In this document: positions 42,102-43,549 of the stretch, piece after piece | How the letters are laid out: each line of letters opens with the position of its first letter | Numbering within the stretch: the stretch's first letter is position 1 | DNA from: a virus | IMG/VR virus record: IMGVR_UViG_3300025703_000011 | Coordinates: 1-43,549 of that record | Length of the DNA stretch: 43,549 nucleotides | Strand: one strand, 5' to 3' | Made by a program: the position numbers and the translations under genes | The notes under the pieces: generated by a model | What the model saw: the letters and a program-made list of their open reading frames with translations, nothing else | What the model was told of the DNA's origin: nothing | The model's database searches: none

Positions 42102-42386
42102 ATGGCTCAACACATACCGCTAGAAACTATGCTGTACTTACACAACGACAACAAATCACTTGCTAACCTATTGCATGGGGTTAAGTACGATCTAAAACAC
42201 AGCTATACCGGACTGAAGGGGTCGCTGAAATATCAAGAAATGCCCAAAGATTACCTCGAAAATGACGATACAGCCGTATTCTGTAAACTGGTCAATGTAC
42301 CGCGCTGGCTAGTGGCTGGCGGTAAAGCAAGCCTAGAGGTACATCTGAAGAATAAGAAACTTAATATGATCTACTTAGTAGCTTAG
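42102..42386 (+). CDS. Hypothetical protein, 94 aa
   Basis: ATG preceded by AAGGAGTAGCTAT. Mixed alpha/beta protein (IPLETMLYLHNDNKSLANLLHG; CKLVNVPRWLVAGGKASLEVHL). No family is recognised; the gene is coupled into the cluster by its ribosome site and tight spacing. Confidence 0.6.
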   Translation: MAQHIPLETMLYLHNDNKSLANLLHGVKYDLKHSYTGLKGSLKYQEMPKDYLENDDTAVFCKLVNVPRWLVAGGKASLEVHLKNKKLNMIYLVA

Positions 42387-42397
42387 AAAGGCATAGC

Positions 42398-42487
42398 ATG
42401 AAAAAGATAATTGTAAAACAATACTCGATCAGCGAAACGATAAACGTAAGAAGTGACTATAGCCCAGTATCAGGGGTGAACCAATGA
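42398..42487 (+). CDS. Mini-protein, 29 aa
   Basis: ATG preceded by AGAAAGGCATAGC. Sequence MKKIIVKQYSISETINV... ends at TGA 42485-42487, which overlaps the next ATG (ATGA). It fills a gap between two coupled genes. No function is recognised. Confidence 0.5.
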   Translation: MKKIIVKQYSISETINVRSDYSPVSGVNQ

Positions 42488-42699
42488 AGTACTTTGTAAT
42501 AACTAGCACCATCAAGGATGGAGAGTACGAGTACCTGCAACAGACCCCTGTTATGCAGACCTCAGAAAAAGAGGCTATCGCAGTGGTCGAGCGTGATAAT
42601 AACGCATGGATAGAAGACGATTACCGCGAGCAGGAGATCAACTCTTGCCAGAAGATTACAAAAGCCGAGTGGCTTATCATTCACAAGTATATTTATTAA
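42484..42699 (+). CDS. Hypothetical protein, 71 aa
   Basis: ATG overlaps the previous TGA. Acidic protein MKYFVITSTIKDGEYEYLQ...SEKEAIAVVERDNNAWIEDDYRE...ITKAEWLIIHKYIY. The alternating strand/helix pattern resembles small phage proteins with a 'y.v....ik.geyey' start. No function is assigned. Confidence 0.6.
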   Translation: MKYFVITSTIKDGEYEYLQQTPVMQTSEKEAIAVVERDNNAWIEDDYREQEINSCQKITKAEWLIIHKYIY

Positions 42700-42712
42700 G
42701 GAGGACAATACG

Positions 42713-43219
42713 GTGCTAAATAAATCACAAGTTAAAGCGTTACTAGAAGTTATGTCGAGTGACGAAACGCGCCCGATCTTAACAAATGCTTATCTGGACA
42801 ACTACCACGATACGCTCGTATTGGTGGCAACAGATAGCTATAAGCTGGTCGCGATACAACTAGGCGAGGCAGATATGGTATTAGCTGGAAGGTTTATACC
42901 ACGAGCTGAGCTGATTAAGTGGTACAAGTTAGCAGCCACCCGAGATCTATTGACGCTCGAAGTTATTGCTGGCATGGCTATAGTAGACAATGACAGTAAG
43001 TATCCTGCATGGCAGAAGTTACTCGACAAGCAAGAGGAAGAAACCGACCCGAAGTACACGGGGGCAACAGACAGTATTAGTTTTAACGCTAGTTATGCCT
43101 TGACCCTTGAAAAGCTGGCTGGTCAGTCCCTGAGTTATCAACTGAACGGCTACATGGGGCAAATGCAAGCCACGACTGATGACGGTTTATATATACTAAT
43201 GCCACTAAAAGCTAAGTAA
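42713..43219 (+). CDS. Mini sliding clamp (DnaN/beta-clamp-like)
   Basis: 168 residues from GTG after AAGGAGGA. The segments ILTNAYLDNYHDTLVLVATDSYKLVAIQL (cf. 'ATDghRLa' of beta-clamp domains), FIPRAELIKWYKL, and the C-terminus GQMQATTDDGLYILMPLKAK (cf. '..y.lmPmr.' at the DnaN C-end) suggest a clamp fold of one to two domains. Bacterial DnaN has three domains (about 370 aa) and T4 gp45 two (about 228). A shortened processivity factor or clamp decoy is plausible; the assignment is tentative. Confidence 0.5.
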   Translation: MLNKSQVKALLEVMSSDETRPILTNAYLDNYHDTLVLVATDSYKLVAIQLGEADMVLAGRFIPRAELIKWYKLAATRDLLTLEVIAGMAIVDNDSKYPAWQKLLDKQEEETDPKYTGATDSISFNASYALTLEKLAGQSLSYQLNGYMGQMQATTDDGLYILMPLKAK

Positions 43220-43232
43220 GGGAGTAATTGTA

Positions 43233-43388
43233 ATGCACATTTTACTAGTATTGTTCCTTATAGGAATGGTCGTATGGTTCGGAATTATGATATTCGAGCT
43301 GGTCATGGGCGTAATTGTAATGATCTTTGCAGGGCTGATAATGGCTATCAAGCTGGTATATGATTGGGTCACTGGGGAGGATGAATGA
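43233..43388 (+). CDS. Membrane protein, 51 aa
   Basis: ATG follows AAGGGAGTAATTGTA. Almost entirely hydrophobic: two TM helices (about 3-24 ILLVLFLIGMVVWFGIMIF and about 26-43 LVMGVIVMIFAGLIMAIK). The TGA overlaps the next ATG (ATGA). Function unknown; possibly holin-like or superinfection-related. Confidence 0.55.
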   Translation: MHILLVLFLIGMVVWFGIMIFELVMGVIVMIFAGLIMAIKLVYDWVTGEDE

Positions 43389-43549
43389 AATACCAACTGC
43401 ACAAGCCACGTACAAGCCGTATGCGCCCTGTATTGGTAGGAATGATTATATTCCTGCTGGGAGTACTAATAGGCGTTTATATCGGGGTTGTGAGTGTCGT
43501 AGTCTATATTGAAACGCGCCCTTTGGGTACGGCTAGCTTACCGGCTGAC
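43385..43549 (+). CDS. Membrane protein, N-terminal part (cut by window end)
   Basis: ATG overlaps the previous TGA. A basic start (KYQLHKPRTSRMR) is followed by one TM helix (about 16-42, VLVGMIIFLLGVLIGVYIGVV) and the beginning of an external part (YIETRPLGTASLPAD). The frame is still open at the last base. Joining it to the first bases of the window does not give a continuous protein in the left-end frame. Confidence 0.55.
   Translation, partial: MKYQLHKPRTSRMRPVLVGMIIFLLGVLIGVYIGVVSVVVYIETRPLGTASLPAD

Noticed and set aside
1-43549. Circular genome with the window ends joined
   Set aside because: The frame leaving the right end (membrane protein) and the frame entering at the left end are out of register, and no terminal repeat is visible.

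Overview
The window is part of a tailed bacteriophage genome with a podovirus-like virion: there are terminase, portal, scaffold, coat, tail-adaptor and nozzle-like proteins, a pectate-lyase-type tailspike and one 1742-residue virion protein, but no recognisable sheath or conventional tail operon. TGA is used as a stop (ATGA overlaps), so the code is standard. A GH25 lysozyme with small membrane proteins and no visible spanin fits a host without an outer membrane; the host phylum cannot be decided from this sequence. Both ends cut through genes, so I treat the window as an excerpt.

Layout. (1) 1-7430, + strand: a tightly overlapping cassette of small genes: a zinc-finger/HNH-repeat protein, a HAD-like hydrolase, a stripped-down prohibitin-like membrane protein, an SSB-like protein ending in DDIPF, KOW-like proteins, an HNH nuclease and a DUF1064-like nuclease. 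(2) 7567-34668, - strand: the virion and lysis genes, read right to left from TerL (32274-33650) and portal (30091-32238) to the lysis and membrane genes at 7567. It includes a GroES-like co-chaperonin beside the coat gene. Several extended -10 boxes (TGnTAnnnT) mark internal promoters. (3) 35073-37949, + strand: 28 tRNA genes covering all 20 amino acids, all with encoded CCA. (4) 37970-40786: small regulators, a 0.9 kb non-coding region with a repeated CATATAGCG motif, and a TerS-like gene 6.4 kb from TerL. (5) 40988-43549, + strand: small genes including a mini sliding-clamp-like protein.

The main discovery is in the tRNA array. It is split into three attenuator-controlled operons plus one free-standing tRNA-Met. 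Each operon starts with an extended -10 promoter followed exactly 6 nt later by the ATG of a 14-23 codon ORF, so the transcript should be leaderless. An intrinsic terminator then lies just before the first tRNA. The codons of each leader ORF name the tRNAs of its own operon. Leader 1 has one codon for each of 12 of 13 downstream tRNAs (Pro, two Lys, two Arg, two Ile, Val, His, Asp, Asn, Cys; only Trp is absent). Leader 2 (TTQQAEGT) matches Thr-Gly-Ala-Glu-Glu-Gln-Gln. Leader 3 (FYSLSSLVLS) matches Phe-Tyr-Leu-Leu-Leu-Ser-Ser. In all three, the last codons or the bases just after the stop can pair with the terminator's 5' arm or loop edge, as an antiterminator should. This predicts classical ribosome-mediated attenuation in which shortage of a charged tRNA switches on the phage's replacement tRNA genes. 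I know of no described precedent for phage tRNA arrays.

The tRNAs are unusual in several ways: class I tRNA-Leu, GGC in place of TTC in T-loops, C33 anticodon loops, C31-A39 mismatches and shortened D-arms. A terminated, structured small RNA of unknown function (37091-37210) sits between tRNA-Met and leader 3.
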